64,000 nucleotides of DNA, from positions 26,293,177 to 26,357,176 of the forward strand of contig JAJKFL010000007.1 in assembly GCA_021186555.1 (NCBI GenBank), in the 5' to 3' direction. How positions within the stretch are numbered: the first letter of the stretch is position 1; every line of letters begins with the position of its first letter. The stretch is from Reticulitermes speratus (lineage: Eukaryota > Arthropoda > Insecta > Blattodea > Rhinotermitidae). The notes beneath the pieces are model-generated. The model was not told the origin of the DNA. It made no database searches and saw nothing but the letters and a program-made list of their open reading frames with translations. The position numbers and the translations under genes were made by a program. Positions 1 to 11,739 of this stretch are shown piece after piece.

Positions 1-317
1 AAAAGAACGAGAAAGAAACTACCTTTTAAAGATAGAAAGAAAATAAGAATAAAGTTATAATACACTAGGGTGGCGGTTTGTGAAAAAATACGCAGTGAAT
101 ATAAACACTTAACAGTAAATAATGCATGGGAATATGTCGAAGTGTTAGTATAATCTCAAACTCGTATTCTTGCCATTTTGTTCAAGTGATTCCCTGGAGT
201 CCAGTAATTTTCACTATGATCACAGATACCCTCAGTCCATCGAGACAAATGTCCCAATTAATTCTTCAAAGCCCAGTGGTTTAACAATAAAAAATTCTAC
301 GTTCTGCCCACACAGTG
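1..317. other. Unassigned left edge
   Basis: AT-rich sequence upstream of the first satellite array. I see no gene, repeat unit or structured element. A short open frame starts near base 170 but runs straight into the satellite, so it is not credible as a gene. Confidence 0.5.
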
Positions 318-2490
318 GATTTATGTGTTTTGTGTGGATCTCAGAACAAACAGCGATTATTTCACTGTACAGCATTAACTGACTGGTTTGTATAACTGAG
401 ACGGAGTGTGTTTACTGCGCGGTACGGACTGTATTTATGTGTTTTGTGTGGATCTCAGAAAAACAGCGATTATTTCACTGTACAGCATTAACTGACTGGT
501 TTGTATAACTGAGACGGAGTGTGTTTACTGCGCGGTACGGACTGTATTTATGTGTTTTGTGTGGATCTCAGAACAAACAGCGATTATTTCACTGTGACAA
601 CATTAACTGACTGGTTTGTATAACTGAGACGGAGTGTGTTTACTGCGCGGTACGGACTGTATTTATGTGTTTTGTGTGGATCTCAGAACAAACAGCGATT
701 ATTTCACTGTGACAACATTAACTGACTGGTTTGTGTAACTGAGACGGAGTGTGTTTACTGCGCGGTACGGACTGTATTTATGTGTTTTGTGTGGATCTCA
801 GAACAAACAGCGATTATTTCACTGTACAGCATTAACTGATTGGTTTGTGTAACTGAGACGGAGTGTGTTTACTGCGCGGTACGGACTGTATTTATGTGTT
901 TTGTGTGGATCTCAGAACAAACAGCGATTATTTCACTGTACAGCATTAACTGATTGGTTTGTGTAACTGAGACGGAGTGTGTTTACTGCGCGGTACGGAC
1001 TGTATTTATGTGTTTTGTGTGGATCTCAGAACAAACAGCGATTATTTCACTGTACAGCATTAACTGATTGGTTTGTGTAACTGAGACGGAGTGTGTTTAC
1101 TGCGCGGTACGGACTGTATTTATGTGTTTTGTGTGGATCTCAGAAAAACAGCGATTATTTCACTGTACAGCATTAACTGACTGGTTTGTATAACTGAGAC
1201 GGAGTGTGTTTACTGCGCGGTACGGACTGTATTTATGTGTTTTGTGTGGATCTCAGAACAAACAGCGATTATTTCACTGTGCAACATTAACTGACTGGTT
1301 TGTATAACTGAGACGGAGTGTGTTTACTGCGCGGTACGGACTGTATTTATGTGTTTTGTGTGGATCTCAGAACAAACAGCGATTATTTCACTGTACAGCA
1401 TTAACTGATTGGTTTGTGTAACTGAGACGGAGTGTGTTTACTGCGCGGTACGGACTGTATTTATGTGTTTTGTGTGGATCTCAGAACAAACAGCGATTAT
1501 TTCACTGTACAGCATTAACTGATTGGTTTGTGTAACTGAGACGGAGTGTGTTTACTGCGCGGTACGGACTGTATTTATGTGTTTTGTGTGGATCTCAGAA
1601 CAAACAGCGATTATTTCACTGTACAGCATTAACTGATTGGTTTGTGTAACTGAGACGGAGTGTGTTTACTGCGCGGTACGGACTGTATTTATGTGTTTTG
1701 TGTGGATCTCAGAACAAACAGCGATTATTTCACTGTACAGCATTAACTGATTGGTTTGTGTAACTGAGACGGAGTGTGTTTACTGCGCGGTACGGACTGT
1801 ATTTATGTGTTTTGTGTGGATCTCAGAACAAACAGCGATTATTTCACTGTACAGCATTAACTGATTGGTTTGTGTAACTGAGACGGAGTGTGTTTACTGC
1901 GCGGTACGAACTGTATTTATGTGTTTTGTGTGGATCTCAGAACAAACAGCGATTATTTCACTGTACAGCATTAACTGATTGGTTTGTGTAACTGAGACGG
2001 AGTGTGTTTACTGCGCGGTACGGACTGTATTTATGTGTTTTGTGTGGATCTCAGAACAAACAGCGATTATTTCACTGTACAGCATTAACTGATTGGTTTG
2101 TGTAACTGAGACGGAGTGTGTTTACTGCGCGGTACGGACTGTATTTATGTGTTTTGTGTGGATCTCAGAACAAACAGCGATTATTTCACTGTACAGCATT
2201 AACTGATTGGTTTGTGTAACTGAGACGGAGTGTGTTTACTGCGCGGTACGAACTGTATTTATGTGTTTTGTGTGGATCTCAGAACAAACAGCGATTATTT
2301 CACTGTACAGCATTAACTGACTGGTTTGTATAACTGAGACGGAGTGTGTTTACTGCGCGGTACGGACTGTATTTATGTGTTTTGTGTGGATCTCAGAACA
2401 AACAGCGATTATTTCACTGTACAGCACTGATTGAGTTGGTTTCTATAACCGTGACGGAGTGTGTTCTCTGCGCGGTACGAATTGAATTTT
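318..2490. repeat. 114-bp satellite array, about 19 copies
   Basis: The phrase ttatgtgttttgtg recurs at 321, 435, 548, 663, 778, 892, 1006, 1120, 1233, 1347 and then every 114 bp to 2373. Units are nearly identical; lengths of 113-115 come from small indels (aaaaac versus aacaaac; gtgacaac versus gtacagc). The last unit (from 2373) diverges in its second half and the array fades near 2490. Unit variants recur in blocks: the aaaaac unit followed by a gtg(a)caac unit occurs at 435/548 and again at 1120/1233, and units ending gtacgaactg are at 1803 and 2145. This indicates block duplication by unequal exchange. Short open frames inside it are not coding. No hammerhead core is visible in the unit. 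Confidence 0.97.
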
Positions 2491-3045
2491 TATTACAATT
2501 TAGGTTAATTTTCTTCTTAAAAGTTTAATATCAGTCCAAGACTCTTCTGAGACACTCGTGATTCTAAAACACCTTGCGTTTGCTTAGTAAACACTGTATA
2601 ACCTGCTATAAAACGCACTTTCCAGGAGGAAAAGTCGCCCCTAATGAACGGCGAAAAATATAATCGTAGAATGACAAGGATCCACAAACAGACAAACACG
2701 GTATTCTTTCATCTAGAGTTTGCTTCGTGTGTAGATACTTGTATGATAAGTATGAAATCCTCTAAGCCAACTCTTTTGAATATAATGAAAAATGATTATG
2801 CAAGCAGAGTTCTATACACGCACACACTCTATATGGTATACGAGTATACATGTATATTCTGATGGACTGAAGCGAGTAGGACATTTATGTCACGTAAGAA
2901 AAGGAATAAAAAAATTCCACTTTGAATTAGAAGACACAAGGAAATCACTGTTTTGGTAGATCTGGCAAACGTGGGAGATATCTAAAAATATGTTGGCAAA
3001 CTAAGGAAGCAGAAAGAGAAGAAAAAGATGATATATAAAACATTA
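2491..3045. other. Unassigned AT-rich spacer
   Basis: No recognisable gene or repeat. It ends in an (ATT)n run at about 3042-3061 that reads as the simple-repeat tail of the LINE fragment that follows on the minus strand. Confidence 0.5.
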
Positions 3046-3200
3046 TTATTATTATTATTATTAACTAACTCCATGGAGCAGAGTCCTTCTTGAGAAGCTA
3101 ACAGGTCGTCAGCTAGTCAAGAAATTCCCCGAGTTTTATGGAACACGAAGTTCATTACCGCATTCACAAGAGCCCGCCACCTGTCCCTATCCCTGTCCAC
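3046..3200 (-). mobile_element. LINE family G, 3' end fragment
   Basis: Minus-strand copy of the 3' terminus seen best at 57960-58095: end of ORF2, the phrase around ttccataaaa, and the terminal ctccatggagttagtta. The minus-strand end runs into (TAA)n, a plausible non-LTR tail. Only about 150 bp survive, so it is heavily 5'-truncated. A second (ATT)n run at 3204-3224 bounds the other side. Confidence 0.75.
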
Positions 3201-3354
3201 CCTATTATTATTATTATTATTATTTACTGATTCTAAGAACCGCACTAGATCTGAGTAGCTGAAAGAGTCCACTTCGCAATACCGTACTTAATACGTAAAA
3301 TTAAAGACACGTTTTCCCTGTCCAAGCAATGAAGGCACACGAGGTCCACCCTGC

Positions 3355-3562
3355 GCGATTTCAGGCTTCCGCGGCGGTGTAAATGAGATCTTCGCTCTTC
3401 TGAGATGTTACTCAGCGTTGTTACGTATTTACCGACGCTTCGGGACAACATATCGGTCCTATCTTGACCCTTGAAGATAGGGCCGATATTTTGTACCTAA
3501 ACGTCGGTAACTATGTAACAACGCTGAGTAACATCTCAGAAGTGCGAAGAGCTCATATATCT
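3355..3562. mobile_element. Family E element, inverted dimer
   Basis: Two copies of a short element lie head to head around base 3470. The left half reads on the minus strand and the right half on the plus strand. Both contain agaagagcg-type and taacatctcagaag-type sequence, the phrase aaacgtcggtaa (or a variant) and gaagatagg/gaccgata. The left arm also carries the extension caggcttccgcggcgg seen in the copies at 8726 and 16147. Related solo copies are at 8726, 30783 and 49160. Open frames on both strands are by-products of the palindrome. No clear target duplication was found for this copy. Confidence 0.8.
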
Positions 3563-3567
3563 CATAT

Positions 3568-3710
3568 ATCTCCACTCATTCATAACCTCGGCACTAGACA
3601 GAGTTTAGCAGTCAGCTTCAAGTCCGGCCGTTTCACTCCTGGAGGAATTGCCCCCAGTGTACATTCTAAGAAGGCTGAGTGGGCCACGCAGCCGGTTTGG
3701 ATTCCTTTTT
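3568..3710 (-). mobile_element. SINE group C, fragment
   Basis: Plus-strand text cactcattcataacctcgg followed by a tagac/ggccg/ttgcccc/gtgggcc series matches, in reverse, the body of the group C SINE best seen at 18735-19030. The tRNA-like head is not recognisable. Old, diverged copy. Confidence 0.6.
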
Positions 3711-4189
3711 GCGGGGCGGGGGAGGGGGATAAAAGTGTAGGGCCTCGAAAAGAAACGACGATTGTTTGGTTGCCAAGCTCATAACCTATTTACTAACCCG
3801 AATACGCTTACGTCCTATTTTAATATTATCCTCCCTCCACACGATGCTGCAGCTTCGTTCCCTTCCTTTTAGGTTCTTCGACTAGACATTTTACGCAATT
3901 ATCATCTCGCCTGTGCGTGCAACGCGTCTCGCACATCGCGCCATCCTAAATATGATCCCATAATATCATTTCTACCTCCCCCTTTTGTCCAAGTATCTTC
4001 CCGAACACTTTCCTTTTCCAAAAAGTCTCAACAAAGTCTTTTTTTTAAGCTTCAGAGATTTTGAAGCCCCCCCCCCCCCCCATCAGAAAAAAAGACAAAA
4101 TTACAGTTTTTACATCTACATTTTCTAAGGTGTTTAAAATTCTTTTAACAAGCTGTAAAGTTCTCCCTTAGCAAGCCATTAAGGCGGCA
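3711..4189. other. Unassigned spacer with C homopolymer
   Basis: Contains a G-rich stretch (about 3710-3735) and a pure C run of about 15 at 4067-4081. The phrase ttttaatattatcctcc near 3820 resembles the minus strand of LINE family G (compare about 45255), but too little matches to call it. No gene seen. Confidence 0.4.
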
Positions 4190-4400
4190 GTGAAATGAAA
4201 TTATATCGCCACTCATTCTTAACTTCTGCATTAGATGGATGTGAGTATCCTGTCTCATGCAACGACGGCTTCACCCCTGGGAAAACAGCCCCTAGTACCC
4301 ATTAAATAAGAGGTTGGGTGGGCCCCAGGTTTTGTGTGGACGCTTTGAAGAAGAGAAGTCTCTCTTGGCTCTGCCGGAAATCGAAGCATGATACCTCAAT
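4190..4400 (-). mobile_element. SINE group C, diverged copy
   Basis: Matches the reverse of the group C body in order: cactcattcttaac, a ccctgggaaaacagcccc segment, gtacccatt, ggttgggtgggcccc and a tgtgtggacg/agaagagaa block. Its B-box region near 4378 is degraded. Confidence 0.7.
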
Positions 4401-4483
4401 ACAAGACACACCGGTCGGCTTTACCGCTAATTATAGAGATAATTTATGTATGCATGCCTACATGCGTACAAACATACATACTT

Positions 4484-4760
4484 TTTGGTGAAGGGCCCCG
4501 CAGCAAATCGTATGGACGCACCGCAGCATTGAGGCTTATTGTGCAACCCTGTGATGAAGATGATGAGGTTTTTTCTGCGTTTCCATTTGAATGGAGCACC
4601 GATGGAATGAAATTGACAGGGGAAAACCGAAGTACTCGGAGAAAAACCTGTCCTATTGCCATTTTGTCAACCACAAATCCCACATGGACCGACCCGGGAT
4701 CTAACCCGGGCCACCGAGGTGAGAGGCCGGCTACTAACCGCCTGAGTCATGGCACGGCCT
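4484..4760 (-). mobile_element. SINE group A, near full length
   Basis: Minus-strand tRNA-derived SINE. The head (at 4760) reads ggccgtgccatgactcagg on the minus strand with an A-box-like start and a B-box-like motif near 4700. The body has ggacaggtttttctccgag-type sequence, and the far end carries the group A terminus (gcggggcccttc on the minus strand). The 12-mer acatacatactt flanks it at 4472-4483 and 4761-4772. The flanks are CATA-rich, so this duplication is weaker evidence than for other copies. Open frames here are SINE sequence, not genes. Confidence 0.9.
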
Positions 4761-4844
4761 ACATACATACTTGCGTAAATACATGCATACATAATACATA
4801 CATTAATATACACATATATACCTGCATACACATAAGTAGCAACT

Positions 4845-5214
4845 AAAGAGGGGCATAAAGAGAATCAATATTTTAAACGACTCATTTTCGTAAGGTTCGG
4901 CCTGGTTCAGGCACATAACGTGATGCTTAAGCAGAGCATTACTCTAGCCACACCGAAGACCCACTCGACTCCCAGTGCCATGAGTACTGTAGGCTCTTTG
5001 CTGGGACGTAAACAGAAAAGATTTCTACTCAACTCCATCTCGTACCGAAGTTAATAACTCCTACGCCCAAGACACTTATCAATAACTTATCAATAAATGC
5101 TTAAGCCCAAGTACAAACTCACCGTCATTTATTTTCTAAATTATAAGTAATCGCTCCTGTAACGCAGAGTTAACACAGAGATCTAGTAACTGATGCTTTC
5201 ATGCGTTTCCTGAG
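4845..5214. other. Unassigned spacer
   Basis: Between the SINE and the minisatellite. No recognisable coding or repeat signal. Confidence 0.4.
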
Positions 5215-6024
5215 GATGTGTCTACACTGTCTGTTTAGCTCTATAAATGTGTCTACACTGTCTGTTTGGCTCTATAAATGAGATGTGTCTACACTGTCTA
5301 TTTAGCTCTATAAATGAGATGTGTCTACACTGTCTGTTTAGCTCTATAAATGAGATGTTTCTACACTGTCTGTTTAGCTCTATAAATGAGAAAATGTGTC
5401 TACACTGTCTATTTAGCTCTATAAATGAGATGTGTCTACACTGTCTGTTTAGCTCTATAAATGAGAAGATGTGTCTACACTGTCTATTTAGCTCTATAAA
5501 TGAGATGTGTCTACACTGTCTGTTTAGCTCTATAAATGAGAAGATGTGTCTACACTGTCTGTTTAGCTCTATAAATGAGATGTGTCTACACTGTCTGTTT
5601 AGCTCTATAAATGAGATGTGTCTACACTGTCTATTTAGCTCTATAAATGAGATGTGTCTACACTGTCTGTTTAGCTCTATAAATGAGATGTGTCTACACT
5701 GTCTGTTTAGCTCTATAAATGAGATGTGTCTACACTGTCTGTTTAGTTCTATAAGTGAGAAGATGTGTCTACACTGTCTATTTAGCTCTATAAATGAGAT
5801 GTGTCTACACTGTCTGATTAGCTCTAAAATGAGATGTGTCTACACTGTCTATTTAGCTCTATAAATGAGATGTGTCTACACTGTCTGTTTAGCTCTTTAA
5901 ATGAGATGTGTCTACACTATCTGTTTAGATCTATAAATGAGAAGATGTGTCTACACTGTCTATTTAGCTCTATAAATGAGATGTGTCTACACTGTCTGTT
6001 TAGCTCTATAAATGAGAAGATGCA
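5215..6024. repeat. 36/39-bp minisatellite, about 22 copies
   Basis: Unit is tgtgtctacactgtctgttt plus agctctataaatgaga (36 bp), with a 39-bp version containing an added gaa/aag. Units of 36 and 39 bp alternate between about 5350 and 5560. A g/a variant (ctgtctgttt versus ctgtctattt) is scattered through the array. All lengths are multiples of 3 except a 2-bp loss near 5826, so one frame stays open for about 200 codons with the period MCLHCLFSSINE(K). The frame has no start context, non-repeat domain or downstream exon I can see. I treat it as a consequence of unit length, not a gene. Each unit contains tataaat. Confidence 0.96.
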
Positions 6025-8095
6025 ATGATTATCTTTCTTCTCTTTCTAAAAATATTTTTGAAAGGCGTACGTAATTTGTAACACCCCTCCACTAGATCAA
6101 TAGACACTGAGCGATGTTTTGACGGTATCAGTGCCCACTGACAAGCTAACAATGCAGTGTTTTATCAGTAACGAGTGCCTGTCTGCCTGTCATGTTCAAA
6201 ATAGACAACTATATATCCTTCATTACGTGCACCCTCTAACACTTCATCTACCACTTTTGCTCCTCATTCATTCTCATTTGTAAAATATCTATTAAAAAGT
6301 GTAATTCAATATCTTCAGCATCGTGAGCAACATGGGCACAGAATTTACAGTTTCCCGGCTATACGTGATAGTCGTGTTGCCTACGACGCTGTATGAAGGC
6401 TTTAGTGTCTCGATATTCTCACATTACAAGGCCTGAAAACTTCTGATACTAAGAAGCCTGTGCTTTATGTGTTATGCCCTAGGCGTGTAAGAGATCAGCT
6501 TTCTTCTAAAATGAATAACTTCAAATAATAATGTATTTTCTTAAAGTAGGAGATTAAAATTCTGAATATATGCAATTATTCTGTGCAAGGCTCCGTCACA
6601 CTTGCAAATAAATCGTGCAAGTAATTAGAAAGAATAAAAAATTTGAAGATAAAAATAAGATATTGAACTGTAATAAAATTAATTTCATATTAATTTCAAA
6701 AGATTCTGCCACTCGTGACAAATTTTAGATGTTGTTCACAATCGCAGATTAAAAACTGACAACGTTTCGGAGGCTAATTCTACCTCCGGTTTCAGAGATA
6801 TTATTTTAATGGCTTGAAACTAGCTATTTCTAAAGCATCCTTGAGTAGGTTCTCGCCTTTCCCATTTCCACCTGAAGAAAGAAGCAGAATCACTTCCCGA
6901 ATTGTGAGTTTTTAATCTTGTGCAATAAAAAATGCCCAAAATTGCATTCGTGACTGTCAGTTTTATTTTACCTTCCTAAATGCACGTACTATATATTTTT
7001 ATAACGGAATTTACATTCAGATACATCCTTAGTACTAAACTGCAATAACTGATGTTAACATAAATAACACCAAATAACACACCACACGTAAGCGTTATTT
7101 AATTACAAATTGTCAGCTTTTTCCAGTTGCTTGCATAAATTATATATTCTTGAGGGAAAATTTTCGGTCTGAACAGAAAGATCTTGTAAGATATTAATTT
7201 TTCACAACCGGGGGGGGGGGGGGGGTAATTCCAACTACGTTCCAGGGCGAAGGATTTTAAATTTGTATTATCCTTAAATGCATTCAAGACCTTACATTGC
7301 ACCGAGGCCGACAATGAAGGGCTAAATAAATAATTTGGTCTTTCTCCATCACCACCAGACGTAAGAACTAAAGCTAGGTAACGCTGTCTTACGTGATTTT
7401 GTTCTCTCTCTCTACCTCCTTCTATTCGTTTTCTGTCTTATTTCCATTTCTTATTAATCCCTGTAGATTTTAGTACTGTCGTGCATAAGGACTGTAGACA
7501 TAGCCGTGTAAATTAAAGCCGGCGTGCTAAACAACTGACATGTTGCAATCTCAATGAACAACACTCGTCTAGGTAAAGTAGTTATATGGAGTGCAAACTA
7601 TAAATGTGCAGAAGGGAATATTTGTGCATAAGAAAGAGATAACAACGAAAGGGTAGACAAACTCTCATAATTCGGAGGTATATCAACCATAAAATTCGTC
7701 ATATATTATTTGGGCGATATATATGAAGTAGCATAATATTAAAGTACACATATTGGATATTAGAAAATTACGTAACATTTTATTAACCAAATCTAAAGAA
7801 GAGGGACCACTAAGCATAAGAGGACGCAGACTAGCAACGAGGAATTTAAAGGAATAGGCTGTGAAAGTGTAGGGGCATTTAGACTAGCTCAATGCCTCAG
7901 CCAAATACATTTCCAAACCTTCGACACGAATTGTAATATTTCGTCCAGCTAAGTGATTACAGTATGATCGTAAGATGATCCACAAAAACATCAGTCGTGT
8001 GTCCATCATCCGTGATATACACCCCTTTTTTAAAGGTAAAGATCTCCCGGTAATATTCCAAGCAAGCACACAAGGTAAATTGAGCTGTAACTCCA
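6025..8095. other. Unassigned AT-rich region with poly-G run
   Basis: No gene recognised in about 2 kb. It holds a G homopolymer of about 17 at 7210-7226. At 6756-6795 a hairpin next to a GAAAC-type motif on the minus strand resembles a decayed hammerhead (see rejected items). Confidence 0.5.
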
Positions 8096-8310
8096 CTTAG
8101 TTTTAACCTCGTGCATGGTCAACGCCACGGCCCGGCCGCTTTACCCTCGAGAAAGAGCCCCTTTACCCATTGTATAAAAGGCTGGGTGGGCCCCAGAGTC
8201 GGTCTGGACGTGTGCGGAGAAGAGAATATCTCTTACCCTCACCGGGGTTTGAATCCTGAACCGTTTATCTGTAGCAAGTTGCTATACCGCCTACGCCATC
8301 CCAGTCCCTA
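8096..8310 (-). mobile_element. SINE group C with tRNA-like head
   Basis: On the minus strand it starts near 8308 with gggactgggatggcgtaggc (A-box-like), then a B-box-like caggattcaaacccc (8245-8260), then agagatattctcttctccgc, gtccagaccgac and a gggtaaagcggccggg block, ending at cgaggttaaaa. The order is identical to the plus-strand copy at 18735. 3' part truncated. No clear target duplication. Confidence 0.85.
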
Positions 8311-8715
8311 ACCCTTCTCTTAACCCCTTATCGCCACTGCCCTACGAATAATGTGATAAGAATCCACTTCTTTTCCAGTCACATATTTCACAATCAACTT
8401 CACAGTGTTTCAGGTTTCCACACCAAAATTCTGTGTGACTTTCTCGATTACCGCCTTAAACATAGTACGTTTCACACAATGAAGAAATAATGATTTCTAA
8501 AACATTGTCCGAAACCTGAAGGGGAGAGAGCAGTTGGGAGACACTGAAACATTTGGAAAAAGGGTATTAAAATGGACGTAGAATTTGTGACGATGTGAAA
8601 TAAATTCAGCATGCAGAGGATAGATTCGGTCTCGTAAAACGCACTGAATTACGTGTCAGTTTTTAAAAACAGGACTGCTGTACAGGATTAATTAGTGTTT
8701 AATTATTCCGTAAAT
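8311..8715. other. Unassigned spacer
   Basis: Nothing recognisable apart from generic AT-rich sequence. Confidence 0.4.
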
Positions 8716-8725
8716 GATGTTCTTT

Positions 8726-8859
8726 TGGACTTCGTGATCCTTGAAGATGGGACCGATACGTTGTCCCGAAACGTCAGTAAAGGATTACCACACGACGCTG
8801 CGTAACATACCAGAAGAGCGCAGATCTCATCAATATCGCGGCGGAAGCCTGAAGTCACG
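8726..8859 (+). mobile_element. Family E element, solo copy
   Basis: Contains ccttgaagatgggaccgata, cgttgtcccgaaacgtcagt, ccacacgacgctgcgtaac and gaagagcgcagatctcat, and ends with gcggcggaagcctgaagtca. The segment gggac(8 nt)...gtccc can form a 5-bp hairpin directly before GAAACGTC, in the position of hammerhead stem II. The upstream core reads CTTGAAGA rather than CTGAAGA. gatgttcttt (8716-8725) and gatgtttttt (8860-8869) may be the target duplication (9/10), although T-rich. Confidence 0.75.
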
Positions 8860-9093
8860 GATGTTTTTTAAATTTATTAAGAATATATGTTGTGTTTGAC
8901 GGAGCAACGTTCGTTTTATTCTAATACTGAAAACACAAGAAGGATGAATCGCCTTAAGATCGCCTTAAGATTAGATAAAAAAAAATTTGAACATGTCAAA
9001 TGAAAGGTTTCATGAAATTAAACAACAGAACAAAGGACAAAGCAGATTCTCTGTCACATCTTCATTTTATATGCTACCTGCAAACTACTCATT

Positions 9094-9354
9094 TGTTTTC
9101 TATGGTTCGACAGCCCTATATGGGCCTGGGCCTCCCCCTTTCGTCGAGGCTTCACGATCACACACATTAGGCACACCACAGTCGGTAGGACTCCTCTGGA
9201 CGAGGGACCAGCTCGTCGCAGAGACCTCTACCTGACAACACACAACACTCACAAGAGACAGACATCCATGTCCCCGGTGGGATTCGAACCCGCAATCCTA
9301 GTAAGCGAGCGGCCGAAGACCCACGCCTTAGACCGCACGGCCACTGGGATCGGC
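9094..9354 (-). mobile_element. SINE group B, full length with target duplication
   Basis: The minus-strand head at 9354 reads gccgatcccagtggccgtgc, with an A-box-like tggccgtgcggtctaagg and a B-box-like gcgggttcgaatccc, as in a tRNA-derived pol III promoter. The body ends at the A-rich side near 9098 (tttctatggttcgacag on plus). The 14-mer gcaaactactcatt is repeated exactly at 9080-9093 and 9355-9368. Open frames on both strands are SINE sequence. Confidence 0.95.
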
Positions 9355-9368
9355 GCAAACTACTCATT

Positions 9369-11735
9369 ATGGTAATTAAATGCTTTATTATTTGTTAAAA
9401 ACAGTATGAAAAAAATTAATTGGTCAAATTTTATCAGATTTCAGTCTTTCTGAACTTACTTAAATAATGATTTTAACACGGAAACTAAGACAAAAGCCAC
9501 AGATAAGGTTGCTGAAGTTTGCAAGTCTCTGAATCGAGAGCTGTTCATTCCCCCAAAGCGCATCGATTTGCTGGACCGGGAAGTTTCGCTCGTGTGTTAA
9601 ATGAAAATTGGAGATCCGAGATACTGAAGTGCTAACACAGGCGTCAGCAAATATGCACTCCTTGTGGAAATTGGTCGAATGAAATATGGCGATCATGCGT
9701 AAAGATACCCACAGTTACAGAATCATTGTATAGAATGCGCTGCTTTCAGCCATAAATGATAATACGAGCATTACGTACAATATGTTTAACTAAATCCACA
9801 GATACGCCCTTGAGTAGCTGATACTCGCTCAGTCGCTCATGATAACCCTCGTCTGTTACAGGACGAGAAGTTTCATTAGTGTTCAGAGCAGCCAGCTTAT
9901 GCATCCTATCGCAAGCCAGTTAAATTCATTCAATTGCCATGCACCATTCTTTAAAAGCGACTGAAATTTTATCACCGCATCTATGCCCAGGTCACACAAA
10001 TAGTCTCTTTCCGTGAAGTTTTCTAACTTGGTACTTCTCAACTCTCCCATAGGCATTAAATTCCACAGCCCTTCTGAACACACTCCTTTGATTAAGCCAA
10101 TAACTGGCGAACAATACAACTTATAAAGCTGCCCTTTATATCATCCTACTTATTATTCTGCTGCTTCCTCTCTCTTATTTATAAATATATTCCTCAGCAC
10201 TGTCTCCCTAACAGCCTCAATTATGTTCTTGTTTTGGGAACAGGGACCAAGTTTCACGGTACTACAAAAGGGGACGACTCATGTATTTCTCTCTTTACGT
10301 CTTATATTTAAAACTGAAAAATTATCTTCAACTTGTCTCAGTCATTATTAATGACTAATGGTAAAAACTATCAAATATTCAGTCACTGAGAATAATTCAG
10401 AATTAGCTTAAAATACGCTAAAATTTCAACACGTCAATTTTACATTCTCTGACTCAGTTTCTACATACTATTATACTTTATATCCTTTACGGTCCCTTAG
10501 GATTAGAACTTCATTTCATACGCATGCTATTTACCTTTTCGACAAAGGTCGAGATTGAAGTACTGACCAAAGCATATACGTATCTGATTTCCGTTTACTG
10601 CTGTCACATTGTAGTTCAAAATTGTAATTTCTAACGCCTGATTTGCTACGTCACGAGAGAATAACAAAGAAATGACAAATAGTAGGTTCTGAGAAACCTA
10701 TGTTATATGAATTTATTTCTAACACAGCTTTCTAACGATGGTTTCTACCAATTTTTCATTCAACTGGCAATACGTTGTAATAGCGAAAACATGTACAGGG
10801 ACACAATAGTTTTAATGGAACACAGGACAGATAGACACCCGTCCCCAAATATTTTAAGTGATCAAATCAAGCACAAAAATTAGGGGCGATGTGTGCACTT
10901 TGCATAAATACTATAAGATAAATCCGTATAAATTTTTTATCGCAAATGTGAGAAGACAAGACACTTGAGAAAAACAAGCAAATATTGGAAGATAATATTA
11001 ATAAGCCTATTTGTTAATTGTCTACTTAACTGCGCTGTCAATTGCTACGGTTATAAAGCATGTATGACGCACTGGTGGAAGGAAACTAACAGGTGAAAGC
11101 CGAAATACTCCGAGATAAACTTCTCTCACTCTCACTTTGTCGGAAACAAATCCCATATAGACTGGTCTCGGAAATGGCCCGAGACCCCGCGATTACAGGC
11201 CAGCGAATAACCACAGAACCATGACACGTATGTCGTATAAGTAAGGTGTAAAGGAATGGATGGGATTTATTTGTTTCGGGACAGAAACAAATGGTTAACA
11301 CTTTGAAATTTGGTGATGAGCTTTCGGGTTTCAAAAACCGCGGAGAATTTCTATATATCTTGGTGAATACCAAACTCTCAATAACAACACTTCATCACAA
11401 CTGCCCATGTACTTAAATATAGAGCCATCTGTAAAAAATTGGCCAAAATGGTTGTTCCTGTTCTAAAGATCATTTAGAACACAAAGTGTTCCATAAATCC
11501 ACAGGTGCACTCGACACTGTTGTACAGTTAATTGCTACTGTGCCAATTAATACAGAATCAATTTTCAATTAACCTCTATTAGTATCACAACAAATATTTA
11601 TAACTAAACCAAATTTTCAAACTGAACGCCTTATGACTAAGATCATGTTAGCAGCATGGATCCACTGCATATTCATTTCGCTTCTATAATTATGTTCTCA
11701 ACCAATTGTTGTCTGTTGTAATATTCCCCACAATT
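9369..11735. other. Unassigned region, no gene recognised
   Basis: About 2.4 kb of AT-rich sequence. Short open frames on the minus strand at 9460-9696, 9883-10119 and 11086-11373 have no family I recognise and no splice or promoter context that I can support. Confidence 0.45.
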
Positions 11736-11739
11736 TATG

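Noticed and set aside
5247-5864. 205-codon open frame in the 36/39-bp array
   Set aside because: It is explained by unit lengths divisible by 3 and absence of stops in one unit. No non-repeat domain or expression signal.
6756-6795. Hammerhead-like hairpin followed by GAAACGTT on minus
   Set aside because: The stem II-like ggagg/cctcc is good, but the core reads CTGAAAC, two positions wrong, and stem I cannot form. At best a decayed relic.
9167-9367. SINE heads as functional tRNA genes
   Set aside because: The A- and B-box-like motifs are present, but no acceptor stem or complete cloverleaf can be drawn and each is followed by a SINE body.
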